A stretch of DNA of 17,419 bases, from the NCBI GenBank assembly GCA_964548045.1, contig CAZJQZ010000042.1, positions 1 to 17,419 on the forward strand, given 5' to 3'. Position numbers and translations under genes: made by a program. This document shows, piece after piece, positions 1 through 7,005 of this stretch (positions within the stretch are counted from its first letter, which is position 1; the number at the start of each line of letters is the position of its first letter). This DNA comes from JBGLNL01 sp964548045 (lineage in GTDB: Bacteria; Chloroflexota; Dehalococcoidia; SZUA-161; SpSt-899). The notes beneath the pieces were generated by a model that worked only from the letters and a program-made list of their open reading frames with translations, had not been told where the DNA came from and did no database searches.

Positions 1-624
1 AAAAAGCTTATCCGTGGCTACTGTAATCAGCGGAACGAAACCCATGCCTTGCGTCCCCTTTCTGACGAGGAAAATACTCATTCCTTTTCCGTCGGGGCTC
101 ACATCGCCGGTGGCGGCAGCCACGAGAATGTAATCGGCTGCGTGAGCATAAGGGACAAAGAGCTTGGTTCCGTTGATAATGAAATCATCACCGTCCCTGG
201 TGGCGCGGGTAGTCATGAATTCCGGATTGTAATCCGTCCCCGGTTCACTCAAAGCCAGGGTCATGATGGCATTGCCTTCGGCCACTTTGGGGAGCACTTC
301 TTTTTTCTGGTTCTCGTTTCCCCCCTCCAGCAGAGAGAAAACGCCAAAAACAAGCGTGCTGAAGAGGGGTGCAGGGCAGGCAGTTTTCCCCACCTCTTCA
401 AACAGGATAGCCAGATCAATCAGGTCACCACCAGCACCGCCATATTCTTCCGGGATTGCCAGTCCCAGCCAGCCAAGCTCGGCCATCTTCTCCCAGATCT
501 CGGGCGAATATCCCGGCTCGCTTTCCTCAAGTTCCCTCACCACTTTTTTGGGATACTCGGCGTCCAGGAAATTCCGGGCTTCTTTTTTGAGCAGTTCCTG
601 CTGTTCGCTTAATGAGAAATCCAT
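1..624 (-). CDS. acyl-CoA dehydrogenase, N-terminal 208 residues (cut by window edge)
   Basis: Flavin-dependent acyl-CoA dehydrogenase, which would make the alpha-beta double bond of an acyl-CoA and pass electrons to an electron-transferring flavoprotein. The visible part holds the helical N-terminal domain (MDFSLSEQQELL start, then LGLAIPEEYGGAGG) and the start of the middle beta domain (LALSEPGTDYNPEF, then DGDDFIINGTKLFV). The FAD- and base-bearing C-terminal half lies outside the window, so catalytic residues cannot be checked. The ATG at 624 is preceded by an AAGAAGG ribosome site about 11 bases upstream. It is the last visible gene of a minus-strand operon, 55 bases after the GNAT gene. 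Together with the acyl-CoA dehydrogenase at 2063-3241 it may form a two-gene heteromeric enzyme, as with ChsE1-ChsE2 of steroid side-chain degradation; this is inference. Family call is firm, substrate unknown. Confidence 0.9.
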   Translation of the reverse strand, partial: MDFSLSEQQELLKKEARNFLDAEYPKKVVRELEESEPGYSPEIWEKMAELGWLGLAIPEEYGGAGGDLIDLAILFEEVGKTACPAPLFSTLVFGVFSLLEGGNENQKKEVLPKVAEGNAIMTLALSEPGTDYNPEFMTTRATRDGDDFIINGTKLFVPYAHAADYILVAAATGDVSPDGKGMSIFLVRKGTQGMGFVPLITVATDKLF

Positions 625-679
625 TTTTAATGCGGCCTTCTTAAGATTATTTATTCCGCCTGCGGCATTCTTCTTTTGG

Positions 680-1465
680 TCAGCTGTCCATTTCTGGTAT
701 CTGTGGTTCGGAGTTGTTTATTTCCTCTAATGTATCCCATAACTGCCGTATCTCCGGCAGGAGGTCCCATTCCTCCGGCTTTGTTGCATACTGTCGAGCA
801 TTGCCCACAAATTTGTAGAAATAGACTCTACATCCCCGGTATTCCTGGTTGCCTCCGCTCCATCGCGTAACTTCGCCCGGGAAGATACCTGCGATGCTCC
901 ATCCCCACAATCTAACCAGATATTGGCTTATAGCATGCGATGTTGTTGCAGTTGTCATCATATACTCGGCTCCGGATGCCTCGGCCATGCGATCGAGGTA
1001 TTCATTTGCCACCGACATAATATTGAACCCGGTTTTCCCTTGCCTGTATTCGGGGTGAATGAAGCCTATCAGCAGTTGCAACTGGAGGTTCATGTCATCC
1101 TTTGTGCAGACTATACTGGATACAATCTTGCCCGTCGCAACTTCTTCCATTACCGGCATGTAGTATTTCTTCTTCCGGCAGTCTTCTTCCCAGTTGTCTT
1201 CCAGCGCTACATTCTCTTCATACTCATCGGGGTACAATATCCATGACTGTGAATGTGTGGAACCGTACACTTCCGGGTATGACTGTCTCCAAAGCTCGGC
1301 AATGCCCTCAATATCTGTTCGGCGCAACCTTCTGTGTCTGAATCCTGCTGCAGCCTCTTCATTCATGATGGGCCAGATCACCTTTTTATCGGTGATCTCC
1401 CTGGTCAGGCATGTTTTGCCCAGTTCGGTGAATGGACTGTATTTCCCCATATCCAACCGCTTCAT
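680..1465 (-). CDS. GNAT-like N-acetyltransferase
   Basis: A 261-residue protein that looks like a GNAT-fold acyltransferase with a roughly 40-residue N-terminal extension. The region FRHRRLRRTDIEGIAELW is a typical first strand and helix. The IGFIHPEYRQGKTGF segment sits where GNAT motif A should be, followed by a helix and TTATTSHAISQYLVRLWGW, resembling the late GNAT motif. The usual R-x-x-G-x-G acetyl-CoA loop reads R-Q-G-K-T-G, so one conserved glycine is a lysine and the match is imperfect. Its start codon overlaps the stop of the upstream gene (ATGA), implying translational coupling. Lying between two acyl-CoA dehydrogenase genes, it may modify an enzyme or a CoA-pathway product, but nothing in the sequence gives the substrate. 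Fold call moderate, function unknown. Confidence 0.65.
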   Translation of the reverse strand: MKRLDMGKYSPFTELGKTCLTREITDKKVIWPIMNEEAAAGFRHRRLRRTDIEGIAELWRQSYPEVYGSTHSQSWILYPDEYEENVALEDNWEEDCRKKKYYMPVMEEVATGKIVSSIVCTKDDMNLQLQLLIGFIHPEYRQGKTGFNIMSVANEYLDRMAEASGAEYMMTTATTSHAISQYLVRLWGWSIAGIFPGEVTRWSGGNQEYRGCRVYFYKFVGNARQYATKPEEWDLLPEIRQLWDTLEEINNSEPQIPEMDS

Positions 1466-2055
1466 TTTTCGTCTCCACTATTCACGGACGAGGACAAACC
1501 CGATGTTTCCCTGGTCGCCTCTCTGAATTTCCGAATGTATTCGATGTAGTATGAATCATCCTGCTCCCGGGCCTCTCTCACCCAGACGGAATGTTCTTCC
1601 TTGAGCTTCCCTTTGATTTCTGCCGGTACGCCGGCGACGATCGTTTCGGGGGGAACTTTCATGCGCTCCGGGACCACGGCCCCGGCGGCGATGATGCAGT
1701 TATCGCTGATTTGCACATCTTCAAGAATGGTGGAATTCATACCGATCATTACCCTGTTCCCGATCTTCCGGGCATGGACTACAGCCCCATGCCCGATGGT
1801 TACATTCTCGCCGATCTCAAGCAGTGACCTTTCGTTGCGTTTCCAGTCCTCACATCTGCCGGCGTGGAGGATGGCATTGTCTTCGATTATGGCACATCTG
1901 CCGATTCTAACGGTTCCCATATCGCCGGTGATGCTTGCTCCCGGCCAGACGATCGAAAGCTCACCAATTTCCACATCTCCCCGAACGTTAGCCGAAGGAT
2001 GCACGAAAGCCGATTCGTCGATTTCCGGGGTTTTCCCGCCGAAGCTTTCGATCAT
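1462..2055 (-). CDS. gamma-carbonic-anhydrase-like left-handed beta-helix protein
   Basis: A 197-residue hexapeptide-repeat protein of the gamma carbonic anhydrase / YrdA / PaaY group. Repeated I-G-x-x-x-x-V/I turns run from about residue 15 to 130, followed by a C-terminal helix. The three metal-ligand histidines of the family can be placed: H64 (NAILHAG), H89 and H94 (IGHGAVVHA). The arginine usual in the family's R-G-D motif is T43 here (ITGD), so carbonic anhydrase activity is doubtful although a metal site is likely. Family members near CoA catabolic genes (CaiE, PaaY) often act as helper or thioesterase-like proteins, so a housekeeping role for the CoA pathway is possible. The gene starts 7 bases after the upstream dehydrogenase stop and overlaps the next gene by ATGA, clearly within one operon. 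Confidence 0.85.
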   Translation of the reverse strand: MIESFGGKTPEIDESAFVHPSANVRGDVEIGELSIVWPGASITGDMGTVRIGRCAIIEDNAILHAGRCEDWKRNERSLLEIGENVTIGHGAVVHARKIGNRVMIGMNSTILEDVQISDNCIIAAGAVVPERMKVPPETIVAGVPAEIKGKLKEEHSVWVREAREQDDSYYIEYIRKFREATRETSGLSSSVNSGDEK

Positions 2056-2062
2056 GGTTTTG

Positions 2063-3241
2063 CTACCTTGACTTCATCATGCCCAGACCCATCCCAGCGA
2101 TGATGTCTCGCATCACCTCGTTGGCGCCACCCCCGAATGTGACGATCAATTCCATCCGGGAAAGTCGCTCCACCCATCCATTCGCTGGTGCCCATTTGGA
2201 TCCTGTCATAAGCTGCCCGTAAGGGCCCATAATATCCTGGCAGCCTTTGGAGATGCGGAGGAACTGCTCGCTGCCGAAAGCTTTCACCATTGCCGATTCG
2301 ACATGCGGGGTTACTCCCTGAGTCATCAGCCAGGCTACCCGGAAATTGAGCAATTTGAACACTTCGGCCTCGACGGTCATCTCCGCCAGCCTGTTCTTTA
2401 CCCACGGTTCATCGATGACTGGTTTTCCATCGCGTGTTGTTTGCCGGGCCCACAGCGTGGTATCTTCCAGTAACTTCTGTGAAGTTGAGTGTGGCACCAG
2501 GCTCATCCGCTCATAGGCAAGCTGCATAATTATATATTCAAAGCCCTTGTTTTCCTGCCCGATCAGGTTTTCCTTTGGGATCCGCACATTATCGAAAAAC
2601 TCCTGGTTTACCCGGAAGCCTCCCATTATATGGGTGGGCAGGATAGTGATGCCGGGGCTGGTGGCATCAACCAGGAATATGGAAATCCCGGCGTGCTTTT
2701 TGGAAATATCGGGATCGGTCCGGGCTGCCAGCCAGAAATAATCCGCTATGTGTCCCACTGAAGTGAATACCTTCTCGCCATTGATTATGTAATCATCGCC
2801 GTCCTTCACTGCGGTGGTTTTGAGGGAAAACAGATCTGTGCCTGCATCGGGCTCGGTGTACGCGATGGAGAAGTTGACATCCCCGGTTAGAATCCGTGGG
2901 AGGAATTCTCTTTTCTGTTCCTCGCTGCCTACTCTCATCAGTGCCGGGCCTACTGTCATCAGCGAGAGCACGGGGATGGTAATCCCGAAGTAGCCCAGCG
3001 CCAGATCAAAAAAGATATATTGCTCAATGGGGGTGCGATCCTGCCCGCCGTATTCCTTCGGCCATCCGATACCCATCCATCCATCCGCTCCCATCTTTTT
3101 GACGAATTGCTTGCACAGCGCGCCCTCGCATTCAATATATTCGGCGAGCTCATCTTTAAGGCCGGGGGGTTGATTATCCCTGAGGTATTCGAAAATTTCT
3201 TTTTCAAAAAGTTGTTGTTCCGGAGTTAATTCAGTGTCCAT
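2063..3241 (-). CDS. acyl-CoA dehydrogenase, first gene of the minus-strand operon
   Basis: Full-length 392-residue acyl-CoA dehydrogenase with all three domains: N-terminal helices (WMGIGWPKEYGGQDRTPIEQ, residues 55-74), middle beta domain (YTEPDAGTDLFSL, 128-140; DGDDYIINGEKVFTSVGHIA, 147-166) and C-terminal helices. The C-terminal FAD loop reads FGGGANEVMRDIIAG (369-383). At the position where medium-chain dehydrogenase has its catalytic glutamate (YEGT), this protein has G370. A glutamate is present instead at E244 (AYERM), the place used by isovaleryl-CoA and long-chain dehydrogenases, so the enzyme is probably active with that base. A strong GAGGA ribosome site precedes the ATG at 3241, and an extended -10 promoter lies about 100 bases upstream. 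Divergent from the thiolase operon, it likely supplies the enoyl-CoA for that pathway. Substrate unknown; branched, cyclic or steroid-side-chain acyl-CoA are all possible. Confidence 0.95.
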   Translation of the reverse strand: MDTELTPEQQLFEKEIFEYLRDNQPPGLKDELAEYIECEGALCKQFVKKMGADGWMGIGWPKEYGGQDRTPIEQYIFFDLALGYFGITIPVLSLMTVGPALMRVGSEEQKREFLPRILTGDVNFSIAYTEPDAGTDLFSLKTTAVKDGDDYIINGEKVFTSVGHIADYFWLAARTDPDISKKHAGISIFLVDATSPGITILPTHIMGGFRVNQEFFDNVRIPKENLIGQENKGFEYIIMQLAYERMSLVPHSTSQKLLEDTTLWARQTTRDGKPVIDEPWVKNRLAEMTVEAEVFKLLNFRVAWLMTQGVTPHVESAMVKAFGSEQFLRISKGCQDIMGPYGQLMTGSKWAPANGWVERLSRMELIVTFGGGANEVMRDIIAGMGLGMMKSR

Positions 3242-3322
3242 CTGTCATTTCCTCAAACTTATCGAAGTCAGGGGATATTTTACCAGTATATCGCCGTGCT
3301 GTGAAATCCCCCAACGCGGAGC

Positions 3323-3337
3323 TGGCATGTTATGCCA
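3323..3337. promoter_or_regulatory. perfect palindrome, candidate operator in the divergent control region
   Basis: TGGCAT-GTT-ATGCCA is a perfect 6-base inverted repeat with a 3-base spacer. It lies 5-20 bases downstream of the predicted transcription start of the minus-strand operon, a typical repressor position. A further TGCCAA half-site follows at 3341-3346. The regulator is not identified; the nearest one in the window is the MarR protein at 13924, whose own operator-like palindrome has a different sequence. Confidence 0.5.
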
Positions 3338-3348
3338 AAGTGCCAACT

Positions 3349-3357
3349 ATTATACCA
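3349..3357 (-). promoter_or_regulatory. extended -10 promoter of the minus-strand operon
   Basis: On the minus strand the bases read TGGTATAAT: a perfect -10 hexamer (3354 down to 3349) with the TG dinucleotide of extended -10 promoters. The -35 region is weak (GAGCAC), as is common for this class. Predicted start near 3342, giving a leader of about 100 bases before the dehydrogenase ATG at 3241. Confidence 0.65.
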
Positions 3358-3450
3358 CAAATTTTGCATTAGTGCTCCCATATTCCCGATTTATTAAGCC
3401 GATTAGTCCAAATATTGCCATGTAAGTGTTACAATTTGACAAAGCGAAAC

Positions 3451-3479
3451 TTGACAAAATGATCCTCAATCATTATACT
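3451..3479 (+). promoter_or_regulatory. near-consensus sigma-70 type promoter of the thiolase operon
   Basis: TTGACA (3451-3456), a 17-base spacer and TATACT (3474-3479) give a near-perfect housekeeping promoter. Start predicted near 3486, leaving a leader of about 64 bases. A second TTGACAAA at 3436-3443 sits 15 bases upstream and has no -10 at the right distance, so the pair forms a direct repeat that may be a protein binding site overlapping the -35 box. Between the two divergent promoters (3358-3435) only AT-rich sequence is seen. Confidence 0.75.
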
Positions 3480-3549
3480 TCACGAGGTAATCAGCTTTCC
3501 CTGTAATATAAAAGGTAATAGTTTGTGCTGAAGGAAAGGAGGCATATAT

Positions 3550-4695
3550 ATGATAGGAAGAGTGGGCATCGTAGCGGTGGCCCAGACGAAATACAACCCC
3601 AACCGTTGCGACGTAAATGAAGAGGAACTGGCCTGGGAAGCGATCAAGCCGGTTTTGCAGGAAACGGGACTTTCTCTATGGGATATTGAGTCAGCAGTCA
3701 CCTGCTCTCAGGATTTCTGGGATGGCCGAACGATTTCTAATATGAACGTTCAGCATGTTGTGGGAGCGCACCTGCAGCATGAAGATAAGGTATGCGAAGA
3801 CGGGATCAATGCCGTTTTCATAGCGATGGGGCAGATTCTTTCCGGGCATCACGACACGATCCTGGTGGTCTCGCACATGAAAGAATCGCAGGGGGAAAAG
3901 GGCGCTATTGAAAATGCTGCTTTTGACCCTGCCATGATGAGGCAACTTGGATTGGACTTCACTTCATCCGCTGCCATGCAGGCCAGGCGCTACATGTACA
4001 AATACGGCATTACGGCGGAGCAATGCGCGCAGGCGGTGGTCAGGAACTATGCCAATGCCAAAAACAATCCCTTTGCCCAGGAAGCCAGGGATCTCACGAT
4101 AGATGATGTCCTTGGCTCGAACACTGTGTCATCCCCGATCAGGGCGCTGGATGCCAAACCGATATCCGACGGTGCCTGTGCCATGATCCTGACAACAGAG
4201 GAAAAAGCTAAAAAACTTTCCAAGAATCCGGTTTGGGTAACTGGAATCTCAAATTGCTACGAGACACATTACCTTGGAGACCGCGATCTGGCTGACTGTG
4301 ATGCCCTTACAGCAGCAGCCAAAAAGGCCTACAGCATGGCCGGGATCAAAAATCCCATGAAACAAATTGATGTGCTTGAGATATCCACAGAGTATTCTTA
4401 TCAGGAACCTCTGTGGCTGGAGGGTCTCGGTCTCTGTGCCCGAGGGGAAGGTGGCAAACTGGTCGATTCCAAGGTCATCACCATGGGCGGCAAACTGCCG
4501 GTGAACCCTTCTGGAGGGATGTTGCCGGGCGTTCCCAATGGCGTATCGGGGCTTGCCCGTGTTGCGGAGTGCGTCTTACAGCTTCGCGGTGAGGCAGGTG
4601 AAAGACAGGTCAAGGGCGCTAACACCGCGCTGGCCCACGGCTATACCGGCATCTGCGGACAGCATCAGGCTGTGGTGGTTCTGGGGAACTCGTAG
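3550..4695 (+). CDS. SCP2-type thiolase-fold protein 1 (nucleophile cysteine kept)
   Basis: A 381-residue thiolase-superfamily protein of the SCP2/lipid-transfer group, the usual length for this group. The N-terminal signature VGIVAVAQTKY is typical. C82 (VCEDG) aligns with the thiolase nucleophile. NPSGG (319-323) is kept, but the following GHPxGATG reads GVPNGVSG, so the catalytic histidine is V328. H363 and C369 near the end could supply replacements. Such proteins act in complex with a DUF35 partner, for example BbsA-BbsB (benzoylsuccinyl-CoA thiolase) and Ltp2-ChsH2. Two DUF35 genes follow in this operon. Likely role: C-C bond cleavage or formation on an acyl-CoA. An AAAGGAGG ribosome site 7 bases before the ATG fixes the start. 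First gene of a four-gene operon with the divergent promoter at 3451. True thiolase versus aldolase activity is open. Confidence 0.88.
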   Translation: MIGRVGIVAVAQTKYNPNRCDVNEEELAWEAIKPVLQETGLSLWDIESAVTCSQDFWDGRTISNMNVQHVVGAHLQHEDKVCEDGINAVFIAMGQILSGHHDTILVVSHMKESQGEKGAIENAAFDPAMMRQLGLDFTSSAAMQARRYMYKYGITAEQCAQAVVRNYANAKNNPFAQEARDLTIDDVLGSNTVSSPIRALDAKPISDGACAMILTTEEKAKKLSKNPVWVTGISNCYETHYLGDRDLADCDALTAAAKKAYSMAGIKNPMKQIDVLEISTEYSYQEPLWLEGLGLCARGEGGKLVDSKVITMGGKLPVNPSGGMLPGVPNGVSGLARVAECVLQLRGEAGERQVKGANTALAHGYTGICGQHQAVVVLGNS

Positions 4696-4710
4696 TTCGG
4701 AGGAAAAGAT

Positions 4711-5880
4711 ATGGCCAACAGAGTAGCGATAGCAGGAATTGGACAGACTTATCACAAAAGCAATCGCCCCGATGTCAACCAGGCTGAAATGGTAGGTGAG
4801 GCAGTAAGGGCAGCCTTGGAAGATGCACAGATAAGTATCAAAGACATCGAGGGTATGTTCTACAGCAATATGGAAACGTTTGAAGGGATTTATCTGCCTG
4901 ACCATGGGATGATTGCTGAAACAGGGGCTTTCGGCAAGCCCGGTTTCAAAGTGGCCACCGGTGGCACCAGTGGGGGTTCGGTGGTCTGCGAGGGCTTTTA
5001 TATGGTTTCCGCCGGGCTTTACGACGTGGTCATGGTGATCGGTTTTGAAAAGCAGGATTGTGGCGATACGACTGCGGCCATCACGGCCGCTTTGAACCCA
5101 TCATGGAGTAAAGGCGCGGCAACGGGCGCTATCGGGGAATTTGCCAAACAGGCGCTCTCATACATGAAGACCTCTGGGGCCAAAGAGGAACACGCAGCCA
5201 TGGCCCGATTGAAGGCGGATAAGGGCGCATGCCGAAATCCGTACGCCCATCTCAAACTTGGACTGACGAGTGTGGATCAGGTAATGGAATCAGGCTACCT
5301 AGTGTGGCCGCTCAGATTCTTGGACTTCTGCCCGCAGTCATGCGGTGCCTGTGTCCTTATCCTTGCTTCGGAAGAGAAGGCGAAGAAGATCACCAAAAAA
5401 CCGGTATGGCTGGCTGACGTAGAGGTAGTTCACCAGGAACCGTTCAAAGCTGGCACGTTCGGCGATCCCACCGGAACAGAGACCTATACCCAGCATGCAG
5501 CCTGTGAAAGACTTTACAAGAGAAACGGTATAACCGATGTCCGCAAGGATATCGATATGGCAGAAATATATGAGCCCTCCAACTGGGAAGAAATGAATCT
5601 CTATGAGCACCTGCACATCTGCGAGAAAAATGAGGGCTGGAAACTTATAGAGAAGGGTGTGACGGAGATTGAAGGGGAGTTTCCGGTGAATTGCTCCGGA
5701 GGTGTGATAGCTACTAATCCGATCGGAGCTACCCCGGTTATCAGGATTGCCGAGGCGGCTCTCCAGATTCGCGGGGATGCCGGCGAACACCAGGCCACCA
5801 AGGATATCAAAACTGCTCTGGCCAGCGCGCTGGGGGGGCCTAACTGGACAACGCTGGCGTTGCTCAGGAGATCGATATAG
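4711..5880 (+). CDS. SCP2-type thiolase-fold protein 2 lacking thiolase catalytic residues, possible Ltp2-like aldolase
   Basis: A 389-residue thiolase-fold protein, paralogous to the preceding gene (VAIAGIGQTYHKSNRPDVN against VGIVAVAQTKYNPNRCDVN). The nucleophile region reads ATGGTSGG (82-89) with no cysteine. The GHPxGATG histidine is N336 (TNPIGAT), and the C-terminal loop reads LGGPNWT without the second cysteine. So all three thiolase residues are missing while the fold motifs (CSGG, 328-331; LQIRGDAGEHQ) remain. Y287 (EIYEPSNW) aligns with a tyrosine in the steroid side-chain aldolase Ltp2, which also lacks the nucleophile. I infer a retro-aldolase, or a non-catalytic partner of thiolase 1. 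The gene starts 15 bases after its neighbour with a GGAGG ribosome site, so both are made together, and DUF35 subunits follow. Family sure, reaction inferred. Confidence 0.88.
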   Translation: MANRVAIAGIGQTYHKSNRPDVNQAEMVGEAVRAALEDAQISIKDIEGMFYSNMETFEGIYLPDHGMIAETGAFGKPGFKVATGGTSGGSVVCEGFYMVSAGLYDVVMVIGFEKQDCGDTTAAITAALNPSWSKGAATGAIGEFAKQALSYMKTSGAKEEHAAMARLKADKGACRNPYAHLKLGLTSVDQVMESGYLVWPLRFLDFCPQSCGACVLILASEEKAKKITKKPVWLADVEVVHQEPFKAGTFGDPTGTETYTQHAACERLYKRNGITDVRKDIDMAEIYEPSNWEEMNLYEHLHICEKNEGWKLIEKGVTEIEGEFPVNCSGGVIATNPIGATPVIRIAEAALQIRGDAGEHQATKDIKTALASALGGPNWTTLALLRRSI

Positions 5881-5891
5881 GGGGTAATGAG

Positions 5892-6368
5892 ATGGCAAAA
5901 GAACCGGAATATATCATAGTCAACATTGATGTGCCTCGCAAATATGATTGGTCCACGGGCAAGTACCTGGGCAAGGTTTACGCCGAGGCCAAGGAAAATA
6001 AAAAACTGATGGGTAACAGGTGCCCCAAATGCAATCAGGTAATGTGGTATCCTACCGTGGTCTGCCCGAAGTGCAAGGTGGAAACAGGATGGGACTGGGT
6101 AGAACTGGCTGACAGAGGAACGGTGGTTCAATATACCTATCTGGTTTTCCCTCTCTGGGACCCGCATTATGGTGAAAGATGGGCAAATTCCCATCCTTCA
6201 GCAATTATTGAACTGGATAATGGCATCTACCAGCGACACTGGCTGGAAGAAACGGACCCGGAGAAGCTGAAGGAAGGAATGCGGGTTGAGGTCACCTGGA
6301 AAGAGAATTATGATGAACGCGGATTGGGCCTGCAGGATGTCCCGTTCTACCGGACGATTGAGGATTAG
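5892..6368 (+). CDS. DUF35 / OB-fold zinc-ribbon protein 1, putative thiolase partner
   Basis: A 158-residue DUF35 protein. A rubredoxin-like zinc ribbon with four cysteines, C44/C47 (CPKC) and C58/C61 (CPKC), is preceded by an N-terminal helix and followed by an OB-fold beta domain (VELADRGTVVQYTYLVFP, then KLKEGMRVEVTWKEN). DUF35 proteins bind thiolase-fold or MaoC-type partners and help hold acyl-CoA substrates; BbsA and the ChsH2 C-terminal domain are known examples. It starts 11 bases after the thiolase 2 stop, with GGGGG at 5880-5884 as ribosome site. An ATG at 5887 is out of frame. Two thiolase-fold and two DUF35 genes suggest two separate complexes or one mixed one; which protein pairs with which cannot be read from sequence. 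Confidence 0.9.
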   Translation: MAKEPEYIIVNIDVPRKYDWSTGKYLGKVYAEAKENKKLMGNRCPKCNQVMWYPTVVCPKCKVETGWDWVELADRGTVVQYTYLVFPLWDPHYGERWANSHPSAIIELDNGIYQRHWLEETDPEKLKEGMRVEVTWKENYDERGLGLQDVPFYRTIED

Positions 6369-6379
6369 GAGGTCACCCA

Positions 6380-6865
6380 ATGGCAGAATTAGCAGAAAAA
6401 ACAGCCACTAAAGTTGAGGGCATGGATGTCTGGATCTATCACGGCCAGATTAACATCCCGAACACATATTCCGCCGGTGCGGCAGGCAGCCGGTTCCTCG
6501 TCAATTTGAGGGACAAAGGGAAAATTATGGGTACTCGATGTCCCAAATGCAATCGTGTTTATGTCCCTGCAAGATCGGTTTGCAAAGATTGCTTTGGCAA
6601 GTTGAAACAATGGGTCGAGGTTAGCGATAAGGGAACCCTGCTTACCTACACTATCGATAGTGAATCGAAACCAATCCAGCCGGTAGATGCTCCCGTTATC
6701 TATGGGATAGTGCAGTTGGATGGCGCCGATACAGGCTTTGTGCATATCCTCAGCGGGGTCGATCCCGAACAGCTCAGATGCGGCATGCGGGTTCAGGCTG
6801 TCTTCAAGCCCAGAGAGGAGCGGGTAGCCAGCATCCTGGATATCAAATATTTCAAACCACTTTGA
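6380..6865 (+). CDS. DUF35 / OB-fold zinc-ribbon protein 2, putative thiolase partner
   Basis: A 161-residue DUF35 protein, the second of the operon. Zinc-ribbon cysteines are C54/C57 (CPKC) and C68/C71 (CKDC). The OB-fold follows (VEVSDKGTLLTYTIDS, 79-94; then LRCGMRVQAVFKPR). It has a longer N-terminal arm (about 40 residues before the ribbon) than many relatives, which could be the part that wraps its partner. A GGAGG ribosome site lies 6 bases before the ATG, and the gene begins 11 bases after the previous stop. It closes the thiolase operon. No clear terminator hairpin follows in 6866-6970, so weak read-through into the lipoprotein region is possible. Confidence 0.9.
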   Translation: MAELAEKTATKVEGMDVWIYHGQINIPNTYSAGAAGSRFLVNLRDKGKIMGTRCPKCNRVYVPARSVCKDCFGKLKQWVEVSDKGTLLTYTIDSESKPIQPVDAPVIYGIVQLDGADTGFVHILSGVDPEQLRCGMRVQAVFKPREERVASILDIKYFKPL

Positions 6866-6990
6866 GCGATAAGGATCAAAACCGGTGATTTCATTCCCGA
6901 AGCAAAATGTCGGCTTGTAAAAATCTACCTGCTTGATTCAAATTGCCCCATTACTCATCTGTCGGATTTCTTTCCACAGCTTGCATAGCG

Positions 6991-6999
6991 TGATATAAT
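6991..6999 (+). promoter_or_regulatory. extended -10 promoter of lipoprotein gene 1
   Basis: TGATATAAT combines a perfect -10 (TATAAT, 6994-6999) with the extended TG. No good -35 exists at the right distance; TTGCAT at 6981 is too close. The lipoprotein 2 promoter at 8715 has the same layout, and the bases AATAGGGCAAA after both are shared. Predicted start near 7006. The rest of the 6866-6990 gap shows no gene. Confidence 0.65.
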
Positions 7000-7005
7000 A
7001 GGGCA

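Noticed and set aside
3436..3441. TTGACA at 3436 as a second promoter
   Set aside because: No -10-like hexamer at 16-18 bases downstream; kept only as part of a direct repeat.
4401..4905. Minus-strand open frames across the thiolase genes
   Set aside because: Shadow frames with no family resemblance, opposite clear family genes.
6981..6986. TTGCAT as -35 box of the lipoprotein 1 promoter
   Set aside because: Only 7 bases separate it from TATAAT; the extended TG explains the promoter better.
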